NCBI RefSeq assembly: GCF_032670585.1
Contig: NZ_JAVQHL010000005.1
Location: forward strand, 1 to 64,000
Source: Ostreiculturibacter nitratireducens
Lineage (GTDB): Bacteria > Pseudomonadota > Alphaproteobacteria > Rhodobacterales > Rhodobacteraceae
Reading direction: 5' to 3'
DNA length: 64,000 nucleotides
Of the stretch, positions 8,971-17,747 are shown piece after piece. How positions within the stretch are numbered: position 1 is the stretch's first letter; every line of letters begins with the position of its first letter. Position numbers and translations under genes: made by a program. The notes beneath the pieces were generated by a model. The model saw nothing but the letters and a program-made list of their open reading frames with translations. It did no database searches and was not told where the DNA came from.

Positions 8971-10425
8971 ATGAAATTCCAGCCCCCGGCCAGCCATTTC
9001 ATCGACGGTGCGCATGTCGAGGACGCACGCGGCGCGACGATCGATGTGATCTATCCCGCGACGGGTGAAACCATCGCACGGCTTCACTCGGCAACGCCTG
9101 CAATCATCGAGAAGGCACTGGCATCGTCGAAGACAGCGCAGAAATCTTGGGCTGCGATGAGCGGCGCTGAGCGCGGCCGGGTCCTGCGCCGCGCGGCTGA
9201 CATAATGCGCGAGCGCAACCGGGAACTCTCGGTCATCGAAACACATGATACCGGAAAGCCCATCCAGGAAACCACGATCGCCGACGCGGCGTCCGGGGCT
9301 GATGCGTTCGAGTACTTCGGAGGGATTGCGGCAAGCTTGACCGGGCAGCACATACCCCTGGCCGGTGGCGACTTTGCCTATACAATCCGCGAGCCGCTCG
9401 GCGTCTGTGTGGGCATTGGGGCCTGGAACTACCCCACCCAGATCGCTTGCTGGAAGGGCGCACCGGCGCTGGCGAGCGGCAATACCATGGTGTTCAAGCC
9501 ATCGGAAACAACGCCACTGTCAGCCCTGAAAGTCGCCGAAATCCTGATCGAGGCCGGCGCTCCGAAAGGGGCCTACAACGTCGTGCAGGGCTATGGTGAT
9601 GTGGGCGCTGCGCTGGTTGCAGACCCCCGCGTGGCAAAAGTCTCGCTGACCGGTTCATTATCAACTGGGCGTCGGGTTTACGCGGCAGCGGCGGACGGCA
9701 TGAAGCACGTCACCATGGAGTTGGGTGGCAAGTCGCCCCTTATCGTGTTCGATGACGCCGACCTCGAGAATGCGGTCTCGGGCGCGATACTCGGCAACTT
9801 CTACTCTTCCGGTCAGGTCTGCTCGAACGGAACCCGTGTTTTCGTGCAGAATGGAATCAAGGCGGCCTTCCTGAAACGCCTCGCCGAGCGGCTTTCGAGG
9901 GTGAAGGTGGGCGACCCTATGGATCCGGAGGTCAGCTTCGGACCAGTAGTCAGCGCGCGGCAGATGGAGATCGTACAAGGTTTCGTCGCCAAGGGTCTAG
10001 CCGAGGGAGCGCGGTTGATCCACGGCGGCGTACGTCTTGACCGGCCCGGCTATTACCTACAGCCGACAGTCTTCGCAGAAGTGACTGACGAGATGACAAT
10101 AGCTCGTGAGGAAATCTTTGGGCCGGTCATGTCGGTCCTCGATTTCGCTACCGAGGAGGAAGTGATGGCACGAGCCAACGCAACCGAGTTCGGCCTAGCA
10201 GCCGGCGTTTTCACCCGGGATCTGATCCGCGCGCATCGTGTCGCCGCCGGGTTCGAGGCAGGCACCTGCTATGTCAACACCTACAATGTGGCTCCCGTCG
10301 AGGCCCCGTTCGGCGGATCGAAGATGTCTGGCATCGGACGAGAGAATTCGACGCTGGCACTCGACCACTACACCCAGATGAAGACCGTTTACGTTTCGAT
10401 GACCGGTGCCCGGGCGCCGTACTGA
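8971..10425 (+). CDS. NAD(P)-dependent aldehyde dehydrogenase, betaine-aldehyde-dehydrogenase-like
   Basis: This 484-residue aldehyde dehydrogenase has catalytic Cys284 in GQVCSNGTRVFVQ, general base Glu250 in MELGGKS, the oxyanion Asn in WNYPTQIA and the Rossmann loop LTGSLSTG. The context CSNGTRVFV is that of BetB-type betaine aldehyde dehydrogenases, and the length is close to BetB. No choline dehydrogenase or choline transporter lies nearby, so osmoprotectant synthesis is not the obvious role. With the aldolase upstream and the dehydratase downstream it more likely oxidises the aldehyde released by the aldolase. The ATG at 8971 has GAGG just upstream; the longer frame from 8884 is rejected. 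Confidence 0.9.
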   Translation: MKFQPPASHFIDGAHVEDARGATIDVIYPATGETIARLHSATPAIIEKALASSKTAQKSWAAMSGAERGRVLRRAADIMRERNRELSVIETHDTGKPIQETTIADAASGADAFEYFGGIAASLTGQHIPLAGGDFAYTIREPLGVCVGIGAWNYPTQIACWKGAPALASGNTMVFKPSETTPLSALKVAEILIEAGAPKGAYNVVQGYGDVGAALVADPRVAKVSLTGSLSTGRRVYAAAADGMKHVTMELGGKSPLIVFDDADLENAVSGAILGNFYSSGQVCSNGTRVFVQNGIKAAFLKRLAERLSRVKVGDPMDPEVSFGPVVSARQMEIVQGFVAKGLAEGARLIHGGVRLDRPGYYLQPTVFAEVTDEMTIAREEIFGPVMSVLDFATEEEVMARANATEFGLAAGVFTRDLIRAHRVAAGFEAGTCYVNTYNVAPVEAPFGGSKMSGIGRENSTLALDHYTQMKTVYVSMTGARAPY

Positions 10426-10458
10426 TTTCGCGGCTTCGCGTCTATGGAAAGGCGAAAC

Positions 10459-12180
10459 ATGAGCAAGAAACGACTGCGCTCGCGCGAGTGGTACGAAGGT
10501 GCGAATGCCGATGCTTTCATGCATCGAAGCTGGATGCGCAACCTCGGCTTTCCCGCAGACATGTTCGATGGCCGTCCCGTCATCGGCATCTGCAACACCT
10601 GGTCCGAACTGGTGTCGTGCAATGGCCACCTCGACCGGCTTGCGGAATTCGTCAAGCGCGGTGTCTACGAGGCCGGCGGGCTCCCGATCGAATTCCACGT
10701 GACGCCGCTGCCCGAAGCCAACCTGCGGCCCAGTGCGATGCTTCTGCGAAACCTTGTCAGCATGGATGTCGAGGAAACCATTCGCGGCAATCCATTCGAC
10801 GGCGTGGTGCTTCTGGCAGGCTGCGACAAGACCACCCCGGCCTTGCTGATGGGCGCCGCCAGCTGCGACTTGCCGACGATTCTTGTTTCGGGCGGCCCCA
10901 TGTTGAGCGGAAACGTCCGAGGCCAGACCGTCGGCTCAGGGACCAGTGTCTGGCGCTTGAGCGAGAGTGTTAAGGGTGGGCAGATCACTCTTGACGAGTT
11001 CATGGACGCCGAGGCCGGCCTCACGCGCTCGGTTGGCAGCTGCAACACCATGGGCACAGCTTCGACCATGGCTCTTCTTTCCGAAGCCATGGGCATCGCT
11101 CTGCCCGAGAACGGCGCCATACCGGCCGTAGATGGGCGGCGCTTCGCCTTGGGGCAACTTTCTGGGAGACGCATTGTCGAGCTGGTCCGCGAAGATCTGC
11201 CCCTTTCCACCTTCCTTAACCGGCGCTCGTTCGAGAACGCCGTGCGCGTGAATGCTGCGATTGGAGGCTCCACGAACGCGGTGATCCACCTACAGGCGAT
11301 TGCGGGCCGGCTGGGTTTCGACTTCGCGCTCGATGACTGGGACTGCCTTGGTTCGGGCGTGCCCACACTGGTCGACGTGATGCCGACAGGAAGATTCCTG
11401 ATGGAAGAGTTCTTCAATGCGGGCGGGCTACCCGCGCTACTCCGCACACTCTGCGAAAACGGAGTGATTGACGGTGACGCGCCAACCTGCAATGGGCGCA
11501 CGATCCGCGAGAACTGCTTGTCAGCGCAGAACTTCAACGAAGACGTTATCCGCCCACTGGACAATCCTGTCGTAAACGACGGCAGCATTGTCGTCTTGCG
11601 CGGTAATCTCGTGCCGGGAGGGGCCGTCCTGAAGCGTTGCGCGGCATCCCCGGCCTTGATGCAGCACCGCGGTCGCGTGGTCGTGTTCGACAGTCTGGAA
11701 GACTACGAGCGCCGGATCCTCGACCCCGAGCTCGAGATCGACGAGACCTGCATCATGGTGCTCCGGAATTGCGGTCCGAAGGGCTACCCCGGTATGCCCG
11801 AGGTTGGCAACATGGGCCTTCCGCCCAAGATACTGGCACGCGGCATCACCGATATGATCCGGATCTCAGACGCACGGATGAGCGGTACGGCTTATGGCAC
11901 CATTCTGCTGCACGCAGCTCCCGAAGCCGCAGCAGGCGGACCGATCGGACTGGTGCAAACCGGCGATTTCATCGAGGTCGACGTGCAGAACCGGCGGCTA
12001 AGCCTTGATGTATCTGAGGACGAGCTGGAACGGCGGCGCCGCGTCACCACTCCGAAGCTGCCCGAGGTCAACGCTTTCCAGCGCGTCCACGTCGACCATG
12101 TACTTCAGGCTGATCGCGGCTGCGACTTCGAGTTTCTCGTGGGACACCGGACCGCGGGCATACCAGCAAAGTCCCACTAG
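10459..12180 (+). CDS. IlvD/Edd-family sugar-acid dehydratase (L-arabinonate dehydratase-like)
   Basis: This 573-residue Fe-S dehydratase should convert an aldonic or hydroxy acid to a 2-keto-3-deoxy acid. The three cluster cysteines are Cys54 (VSCNGHL), Cys122 (GCDKTTP) and Cys195 (GSCNTMG). Their mutual spacing is the same as I recall for the [2Fe-2S] sugar-acid branch (L-arabinonate and D-xylonate dehydratases), rather than dihydroxy-acid dehydratase. C-terminal motifs NCGPKGYPGMPEVGNM and SDARMSGTAYG are also present. The start at 10459 follows AAAGGCG; an in-frame ATG at 10444 is possible. It is the last gene of the aldolase-dehydrogenase-dehydratase set and is followed by a bidirectional terminator. 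Confidence 0.92.
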   Translation: MSKKRLRSREWYEGANADAFMHRSWMRNLGFPADMFDGRPVIGICNTWSELVSCNGHLDRLAEFVKRGVYEAGGLPIEFHVTPLPEANLRPSAMLLRNLVSMDVEETIRGNPFDGVVLLAGCDKTTPALLMGAASCDLPTILVSGGPMLSGNVRGQTVGSGTSVWRLSESVKGGQITLDEFMDAEAGLTRSVGSCNTMGTASTMALLSEAMGIALPENGAIPAVDGRRFALGQLSGRRIVELVREDLPLSTFLNRRSFENAVRVNAAIGGSTNAVIHLQAIAGRLGFDFALDDWDCLGSGVPTLVDVMPTGRFLMEEFFNAGGLPALLRTLCENGVIDGDAPTCNGRTIRENCLSAQNFNEDVIRPLDNPVVNDGSIVVLRGNLVPGGAVLKRCAASPALMQHRGRVVVFDSLEDYERRILDPELEIDETCIMVLRNCGPKGYPGMPEVGNMGLPPKILARGITDMIRISDARMSGTAYGTILLHAAPEAAAGGPIGLVQTGDFIEVDVQNRRLSLDVSEDELERRRRVTTPKLPEVNAFQRVHVDHVLQADRGCDFEFLVGHRTAGIPAKSH

Positions 12181-12310
12181 GCCATCGCCCGCACCCCTGA
12201 GCGTCAGGCTAGTCGAGACAAATGGACAAGCTCAGGCCCGTGAGCCCCGCGCCTGTTTCGGGCTGAACGCACATTCCTAACCGCCACCTGGATCGGGCCA
12301 CCAAAAAATA

Positions 12311-12334
12311 GAGAGGCGCTATTCAGCGCCTCTC
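12311..12334. terminator. bidirectional intrinsic terminator
   Basis: The stem GAGAGGCGCT / AGCGCCTCTC with loop ATTC is perfect over 10 bp. Read on the minus strand it is followed by TATTTTTTGG, a strong U-tract that ends the solute-binding-protein gene's convergent partner; on the plus strand CTCGTTTT follows. It separates the convergent dehydratase and solute-binding-protein genes. Confidence 0.85.
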
Positions 12335-12385
12335 CTCGTTTTGGGCGCGCGGGCGATGACAGCCCAGCGCGCCACTCCGTTCAGA

Positions 12386-13981
12386 TCACGCGAACCACCA
12401 GCGTTCGGTAATCCTGCCGCCGTCGAACGGCTGGTTGTTGGCGATCTTGCCGCCATTCACTACCTGGTCACTGGTCGCGATGATGAGGTTGGTAAACAGC
12501 GGAATAATCGCGCCCCCGTCATCGCGGAGAAGCCGCTGCATCTCACCGTACATTTCTCTTCGTTTTGAAGGATCGATCTCCGATCTCGCTTCGCGCAGCA
12601 GCATGTCGAAACGCTCGTTCTTCCAGTAGGTCTCATTCCAAGGCGCGCTGCCGTCATAGGTCAGCGAGAACACCCAATCTTCTGTGGGGCGACCCGACCA
12701 ATAGCTGACGCACCAAGGTTTCTTCATCCAGATATCGTCCCAGTAGGCGTCGGCAGGAACCCGGTCCACCGTCAGGTTGATCCCTGCTTTTGCAGCCTGC
12801 TCCGAGTAAAGGACGCAGGCGTCGACAGCACCAGAAAAGGCTGCGTCGGACACGCTGATCGTGACGTCCAGAGTGTCGTATCCCGCCTTTTTGAGGTGGA
12901 ACTTCGCCTTGTCCGGGTCGTAGACGCGCTGCTCGATTGACGAATCGAAATAAGGGTTAGTCGGCGCGACGGGATGATCATTCCCAACCCGTCCGTGGCC
13001 GCGCAGGATCTTCTCCAGCAACTCCTCGCGATCGATCGCGTTCTTGAGGGCTAGGCGTACGTCCACGTTGTCAAATGGCGCAACGTTCACATGCATCGGC
13101 ATTGTGTAATGGGTTGTGCTGGGCGTCTCGTGGATCGTAATGCCAGAAACCCGCGCAAGGAGGTCGATCGTATTCAGATCAACGCGATTGATCGCGTGGA
13201 CTTCCCCGGTACGCAGCGCGGTCGTCCGCGCGGCGCTGTCATTGATGGCGATGAGTTCCACCGCATCGAAATGCCCCCGGCCCTGCTTCCAGTAGTTGGG
13301 GTTCCGGGTCAGCTTTGCAGAAACGCCCGGTTCGAAGCTCTCGAGAATATACGGACCGGTGCCTATTTTTGCCTGCCAGTCGAGCGTGCCATCGGCAGCT
13401 GCCGGCATGATTGCCGCGTTCCGGTCTAGGAAGAACCACGGGAAGTCCGCATTGCCCTGCACAAGGGTTATCGCGACGGTATGCGGGTCGACGATCCTGA
13501 TGTCCTCGATGCTCTCCATCAGGTTCTTGATCGCAGATTTGCTCTGCTCACCCATGTGATGCCTGATGGAGGCGACCACATCCGTGGCATCGAGGCTCTT
13601 GCCGTTGTGGAACTCGACCCCCTTGCGCAGGTTGAAGAGCCACTCCCTTGCCCCGGGCTTGGCTTCCCAAGATTCGGCCAGTTCCCCGATTAGTTGCCCA
13701 TCGGGCGTCACTTCGGTCAGGCAGTTGCAATAGCTGTAAAGAAGCACCTGCGAAAACTCGTTGGGGGCGAACGCCGGGTCGGTCGTATCCGTGGTCGAAG
13801 CATCCGCGAGGCCCAGCTTGAAAGTTCCGCCTCTCTTCGGGGTTGTCGCTCCCGCTGCTGTCGGAAAGAGCATCGGCGACGCGCCCGCAGCAACGCTCAG
13901 CAGTGCGGCACGCTCGAAGAATTGTCGGCGAGAGATGCGTCCTTGATTGAACAGCAGCTCTAGCTCATTGAGTTTAGACAT
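12386..13981 (-). CDS. family 5 extracellular solute-binding protein, Tat signal
   Basis: This 531-residue periplasmic binding protein of the dipeptide/nickel/oligopeptide family begins with a twin-arginine signal (SRRQFFERAALLSVAAG, residues 17-33), so it is probably exported folded. The mature protein shows family motifs: FKLGLADASTTDTTDPA, then ESWEAKPGAREWLFNLRKGVEF with the usual WxFxLRxGVxFH pattern, and DVRLALKNAIDRE. It is the only binding protein here and should serve the OppBC-DF transporter 6 kb away on the same strand. The catabolic genes on the opposite strand lie between them. The ligand could be a peptide-like conjugate, opine or sugar acid. Confidence 0.9.
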   Translation of the reverse strand: MSKLNELELLFNQGRISRRQFFERAALLSVAAGASPMLFPTAAGATTPKRGGTFKLGLADASTTDTTDPAFAPNEFSQVLLYSYCNCLTEVTPDGQLIGELAESWEAKPGAREWLFNLRKGVEFHNGKSLDATDVVASIRHHMGEQSKSAIKNLMESIEDIRIVDPHTVAITLVQGNADFPWFFLDRNAAIMPAAADGTLDWQAKIGTGPYILESFEPGVSAKLTRNPNYWKQGRGHFDAVELIAINDSAARTTALRTGEVHAINRVDLNTIDLLARVSGITIHETPSTTHYTMPMHVNVAPFDNVDVRLALKNAIDREELLEKILRGHGRVGNDHPVAPTNPYFDSSIEQRVYDPDKAKFHLKKAGYDTLDVTISVSDAAFSGAVDACVLYSEQAAKAGINLTVDRVPADAYWDDIWMKKPWCVSYWSGRPTEDWVFSLTYDGSAPWNETYWKNERFDMLLREARSEIDPSKRREMYGEMQRLLRDDGGAIIPLFTNLIIATSDQVVNGGKIANNQPFDGGRITERWWFA

Positions 13982-14289
13982 CTATTTCTCCCTTCGTGAT
14001 AGAGCTGCGCCACCTAAGACCTTCGCAGATGGCGATGTCTTGATCCTGTTTTCAGGACTTTCGCTTTCCCCGCGCCAAAAAGCCGCCACGACGCTTCGTG
14101 GGCCCCTGAGGCGCGTTGACGCCACAAGAAGTCGTAGTCATCCCATCACTCCATCAATCTCTTGGCGCGCCCAGATCGTACCGTTGCCCCGGCGCCGGAG
14201 CGTCTCTCTTTTTTCAAAAGAAGTGCTCTTTTTGGCCGCCGAGCGCATTGCCTCCGTTCCCAACCCGAGCGGCCTTCACTCTTGGTGCC
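13982..14289. other. cluster/island junction, no gene recognised
   Basis: This stretch lies between the solute-binding-protein start and the capsid remnant. It should contain the promoter of the binding-protein gene and the left boundary of the mobile island. I saw no att-like repeat of the tRNA-Ser 3' end. The plus-strand frame that covers it is only an extension of the capsid relic. Confidence 0.4.
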
Positions 14290-14710
14290 TCATGCGGGTT
14301 AGGACCCTCGTGACAACCCCGCTGGCCGACCTTGATGCCTCGCTTGCGCCTGACAGCAAGGCGTTGCTCTACATCCCCACGGCGGTGGCAGGGGACTTCC
14401 CGGCCGACCAGCTGGGCTCGCCGCCCGGTGACCCGGTGGGGGTGCTCTCGGATGCGATCTACGCCCTCAAGGCGCAGTACCGGGCGAACGGGCGGTGGCT
14501 GATGAACTCGACCACGGCCAAGGTGATCGCCAAGTGGCGCGACGCAGACGGGCGGGCGCTCTGGCAGCCGGGCATGGCGCTGGGCCAGCCGGTGACGCTC
14601 CTGGGCTTCCCGGTGGAGCTGGACGAGGCGATGCCCGACATCGGGACCAACGCGCACCCGGTCCTGTTCGGTGACTTCTCGCGAGGCTACCTGATCGTGG
14701 ATGCGGGCGG
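14290..14710 (+). pseudogene. truncated HK97-type phage major capsid protein
   Basis: A plus-strand frame encodes about 135 residues matching the C-terminal half of HK97-fold capsid proteins: AIYALKAQYRANGRWLMNS, KWRDADGRALWQPG, VTLLGFPVELDEAMPDIG and FGDFSRGYLIVD. The N-terminal delta region and early E-loop are missing, and the frame loses similarity after YLIVDAGG, where the final domain should continue. It is a relic broken at both ends. It runs opposite to the adjacent DUF5681 gene. It shows that a tailed phage once occupied this site. Confidence 0.8.
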
Positions 14711-14783
14711 GCTTCCTCCTCAGGCACAACCGGTCCCCCCGCGCAACCACTGCGCATTCGCGCTCCCCCGTCCCGGCTCGCCT

Positions 14784-15494
14784 TCACGCCGGCAGCAACC
14801 GTTCGAGCCTGCGGAGCGCCTTTCGCACCGCTTCGATGCCCTTCTCGAGTTCCGCGACCTCCTCGGGATCACCCTCGGTCTCGAGCGCGGTCCTGAACTC
14901 CTCGATGCGCCCGAGCAGGAACTGGCGCAGCCGCAGCAGCCTGTCGAATTCGGCCTTCTCTTCCGGCGTCCAGGGCCCGACGAACTTAACGCTGTCCGCG
15001 CGCGGGTCGACCACGACCTGGTCGGGATGCGGCACCGGCTCGGGCAGGTCGGTGATCCCGAGCGCCTCGCGGCGGCGGAGTTCCGCCTCCCAGTGGAGCT
15101 TGTAGCCGATCATCGTCTCGACCCAGCGCTCGTGGACGTGCCGGTCGGCGGCTTCGACCGACGCGACGAGCTCGGCAAACAGCCGTTGCGCGCGGTGCTG
15201 CCCCCTGGCGGCGTTGACCGCGATCGAGCGCATCACTGCCTGTGCCATCGGGATCATGACGGAGCGGTCACCGTCCCGGAGCGGGATCGTCCGGTAGGCC
15301 TCCTTGCGGATGATCTCCTTCAGCCGCTCCCCGCGCAGGTCCCGCTGCCTGTTCTTCGCCCCCTTCGGGCGGCCGTTCGGGTTTCCGGACTGCCCGGGCT
15401 TGAACCGCGTCTCAACGGGCGGCTTCGCGTAGCCGACCTCGTAGCCCGGCCGGGCCTTCAGCGCCTTCCCGAGTTTCCGGTCCCGCTTGCTCAT
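14784..15494 (-). CDS. DUF5681 domain-containing protein
   Basis: This 236-residue protein has the N-terminal DUF5681 signature KPPVETRFKPGQSGNPNGRP followed by a basic stretch (GAKNRQRDLRGERL), common in proteins encoded next to phage or mobile-element methylases. The C-terminal 60 residues are a charged helical segment that may form a coiled coil. The ATG at 15494 has AAGGAGG upstream and overlaps the stop of the ParB-methyltransferase gene by 4 nt, so the two are co-translated. The basic motif suggests nucleic-acid binding. Its function is unknown. Confidence 0.85.
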   Translation of the reverse strand: MSKRDRKLGKALKARPGYEVGYAKPPVETRFKPGQSGNPNGRPKGAKNRQRDLRGERLKEIIRKEAYRTIPLRDGDRSVMIPMAQAVMRSIAVNAARGQHRAQRLFAELVASVEAADRHVHERWVETMIGYKLHWEAELRRREALGITDLPEPVPHPDQVVVDPRADSVKFVGPWTPEEKAEFDRLLRLRQFLLGRIEEFRTALETEGDPEEVAELEKGIEAVRKALRRLERLLPA

Positions 15495-16801
15495 TCCGTC
15501 GCCTCCTTCGCGTCGCGGCAGTCCCGGGGCCAGCCGCAGACGACCTGCACGGCCTCGTCCCCGGCATGGGCCTCCCAGCGGGCGAGGATCCGGTCGCAGT
15601 AGACCGGGTCGATCTCGCAGAGGTAGCCGCGCCGCCCGGTCTTTTCGGCCGCGATCAGCGTCGAGCCGGACCCGCCGAAGAGGTCGAGGACGATCTCGCC
15701 CCGCCCCGAGACGTCCCGGATCGCGTCCGCGATCATCTGCACCGGCTTCACCGTCGGATGCAGCGCGAGGTCCTCCATCCGCCCGGAGCGCAACGTGTTG
15801 ACACCCCGGTATTCCCAGACGTTGGTCCGGTACCGCCCGTGCTGGCCGAGTTCGAACGTGTTCACATGCGGGGCCTCGCCCACCCTGAAGGCGAAGACCA
15901 GTTCGTGGCGCGAGCGGTAGAAGCTGCCCATGCCGCCGTTGTCCTTGACCCAGACGACGAGGTTCTTCAGTTCCGCGTAGACCTCCTTCCCCGCCGCCAG
16001 CATCTCGGCCAGATGGCGCCAGTCCATGCACAGGAAGTGGATCGCGCCGTCGAGGCTCGCCTCCGCCATGTTCCGGAAGGCCGCCACGAGGAACTCGGTG
16101 AACTCCGCCTCCGTCATCTCGCCCGCGGCCATGGCGAACTCCCGGTGCCGGGTCCGGCCGGAGTTGCCGGCATGGCCCTCGATCGCCACGTTGTAGGGCG
16201 GGTCCGAGAACGCCATCCGCGCCCGCTCGCCGTCCATGAGCAACGTGACAGCGTCCGGATCGCGGGCGTCGCCGCAGACGAGCCGGTGCCGGCCGAGTTG
16301 CCAGGCATCGCCCGGCCGGACCCGCCGCGGGGCATCGGTGACCGGGCGGTCATCCTCCGGGTCGCCCGGCTCCTCGGGCGCCCTGCCCTCGACCAGGCCG
16401 TCGATCTCGGCGATCGAGAAGCCCGTGACGCCGAGATCGAAGTCGAGATCGAGCAGGGAGAGCGCCTCCAGCTCCTCCGCGAGCAGGTCCTCGTCCCAGC
16501 CGGCATTCAGCGCCAGCTTGTTGTCGGCAAGCACGTAGGCCCGCTTTTCCTCCGGCGTCATGTGTTCGAGCCGCACGCAGGGCACGGTCGCGAGCCCCAG
16601 CATCCTCGCGGCCTCGACGCGACCGTGGCCCGCGAGGATCCTGTTCTCCCGGTCGATCAGGACGGGGTTGGTGAAGCCGAAGGTCCGGATGCTCTCCGCG
16701 ATCTGCCGCAGCTGCTTTTTCGAATGCGTCCGCGCGTTGGTCTTCCAGGGCTCGAGATCGCCCGGGGCGATCGGCTCGATGTTCAACGTGGTCGTTTTCA
16801 T
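15491..16801 (-). CDS. ParB-like nuclease domain fused to DNA methyltransferase
   Basis: This 436-residue two-domain protein has an N-terminal ParB/sulfiredoxin-like domain (about 1-125, motif ILAGHGRVEAARMLG) joined to an adenine/cytosine-N DNA methylase. In the methylase, catalytic motif IV DPPYNV (200-205) precedes the SAM-binding motif I DLFGGSGST near the C-terminus, the order of beta-class enzymes. The ATG at 16801 has GGGGGA upstream; the longer frame to 16939 is a leader artefact. Such fusions are common in prophages and integrated elements, where they may protect DNA or mark replication sites. No partner restriction endonuclease is visible, so it looks like an orphan methylase. Confidence 0.92.
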   Translation of the reverse strand: MKTTTLNIEPIAPGDLEPWKTNARTHSKKQLRQIAESIRTFGFTNPVLIDRENRILAGHGRVEAARMLGLATVPCVRLEHMTPEEKRAYVLADNKLALNAGWDEDLLAEELEALSLLDLDFDLGVTGFSIAEIDGLVEGRAPEEPGDPEDDRPVTDAPRRVRPGDAWQLGRHRLVCGDARDPDAVTLLMDGERARMAFSDPPYNVAIEGHAGNSGRTRHREFAMAAGEMTEAEFTEFLVAAFRNMAEASLDGAIHFLCMDWRHLAEMLAAGKEVYAELKNLVVWVKDNGGMGSFYRSRHELVFAFRVGEAPHVNTFELGQHGRYRTNVWEYRGVNTLRSGRMEDLALHPTVKPVQMIADAIRDVSGRGEIVLDLFGGSGSTLIAAEKTGRRGYLCEIDPVYCDRILARWEAHAGDEAVQVVCGWPRDCRDAKEATE

Positions 16802-17255
16802 GTTCGTGTCCCCCGCCCGGGCACACCGCCGGGCGGCGCTGCGCGAGCCATTCGGTTTGCACCCTCGGGTGCAGTGATGATCGATGGATGCCGCTGTTGC
16901 GGGCTTCACGGACGCGTCCCGACCGGGGGGCCGCGGCACGAAGGCGGCGACGTGCCCTCTCGGGATGGTCCCTTCGGAACGCCCGGGATCAGGGTCAGGC
17001 CTCTTCGACGATCGCCTTACTTCGGGGTCCGGGTCCAGGCGGCAGCGCTCTTACGCGGAACCGCCTTCGGGAAGAACATAGCTGGAACAACGCTGGCTAA
17101 TCAAGCTTCCCGCCATTCCGACCGCCAGCGCCTTCCCGCCACTGGACTTCGCGCGTCGGACGAGCGTATCTGGCGCCATGCCCGGATCCCCCGCCGGGCT
17201 CTCTCCGGTACCGGGCGCCGGTCCTTCCACGGGCGCCGCCAGGAGGAGAGAAACC
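16802..17255. other. divergent intergenic region of the island, no gene recognised
   Basis: This region lies between the divergent ParB-methylase and DUF2924 genes. It is very GC-rich. Short overlapping frames on both strands look like composition artefacts. Promoters for the two divergent modules must be here, but I could not identify them confidently. Confidence 0.4.
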
Positions 17256-17747
17256 ATGACCACGCCCCCGAAGACCGCCCGCAAGACCAGGTCCGTACGA
17301 CTGCCCGGGCTCCCGGCGAAGCCGCGGGGCACGGGCAGCGTGATGGAGGTCGCGGATATCGAAGCCATGGACCGGGAGGCACTCTTGGCCGCCTGGATGG
17401 AGATTATCGGAAGCCCGGTCCCGAAGGGTCTCAGCCGGCCCTTCCTCCGGCGTTTCCTCGCCTTCGAACTGCAGGCCCGGCGTCACGGCGGCCTGCCCAG
17501 CGGGTTCGGGGCAAAACTGCGGAAGGCAGCCTCCGGCGAGACCCGCCCGAAGGCCCCCGCCCTTCGCCCCGGCGGCAGGCTGGTCCGGGAGTGGAACGGG
17601 ACGACACATGTCGTCGAGGTGACCGGAACAGGGTTCGTTTGGCAGGGCACCCAGTACCGCTCGCTCTCGGCCATCGCCCGCGCGATCACCGGTGCGCGAT
17701 GGTCCGGGCCCCGGTTCTTCGGCCTCGCCGGGGAGCGATCGCCGTGA
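17256..17747 (+). CDS. DUF2924 domain-containing protein
   Basis: This 163-residue basic protein carries the DUF2924 pattern: a helical part with FLRRFLAFELQARRHGGLP, then a C-terminal beta-rich unit GGRLVREWNGTTHVVEVTGTGFVWQG with YRSLSAIARAITG. DUF2924 genes are usually found directly upstream of large serine recombinases in integrated elements of alphaproteobacteria, as here. The ATG at 17256 follows AGGAGGAGAG. Its stop overlaps the recombinase GTG start by 4 nt, indicating coupled translation. It may assist DNA binding or target choice by the recombinase, which is inference. Confidence 0.88.
   Translation: MTTPPKTARKTRSVRLPGLPAKPRGTGSVMEVADIEAMDREALLAAWMEIIGSPVPKGLSRPFLRRFLAFELQARRHGGLPSGFGAKLRKAASGETRPKAPALRPGGRLVREWNGTTHVVEVTGTGFVWQGTQYRSLSAIARAITGARWSGPRFFGLAGERSP

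Noticed and set aside
8971..10425. Glycine-betaine synthesis as role of the aldehyde dehydrogenase
   Set aside because: No choline dehydrogenase, choline sulfatase or choline transporter is nearby; the aldolase-dehydratase context fits catabolism better.
13947..15602. 551-residue plus-strand frame
   Set aside because: Only the part at 14.3-14.7 kb resembles a protein (capsid relic); the rest is antisense to the DUF5681 gene.
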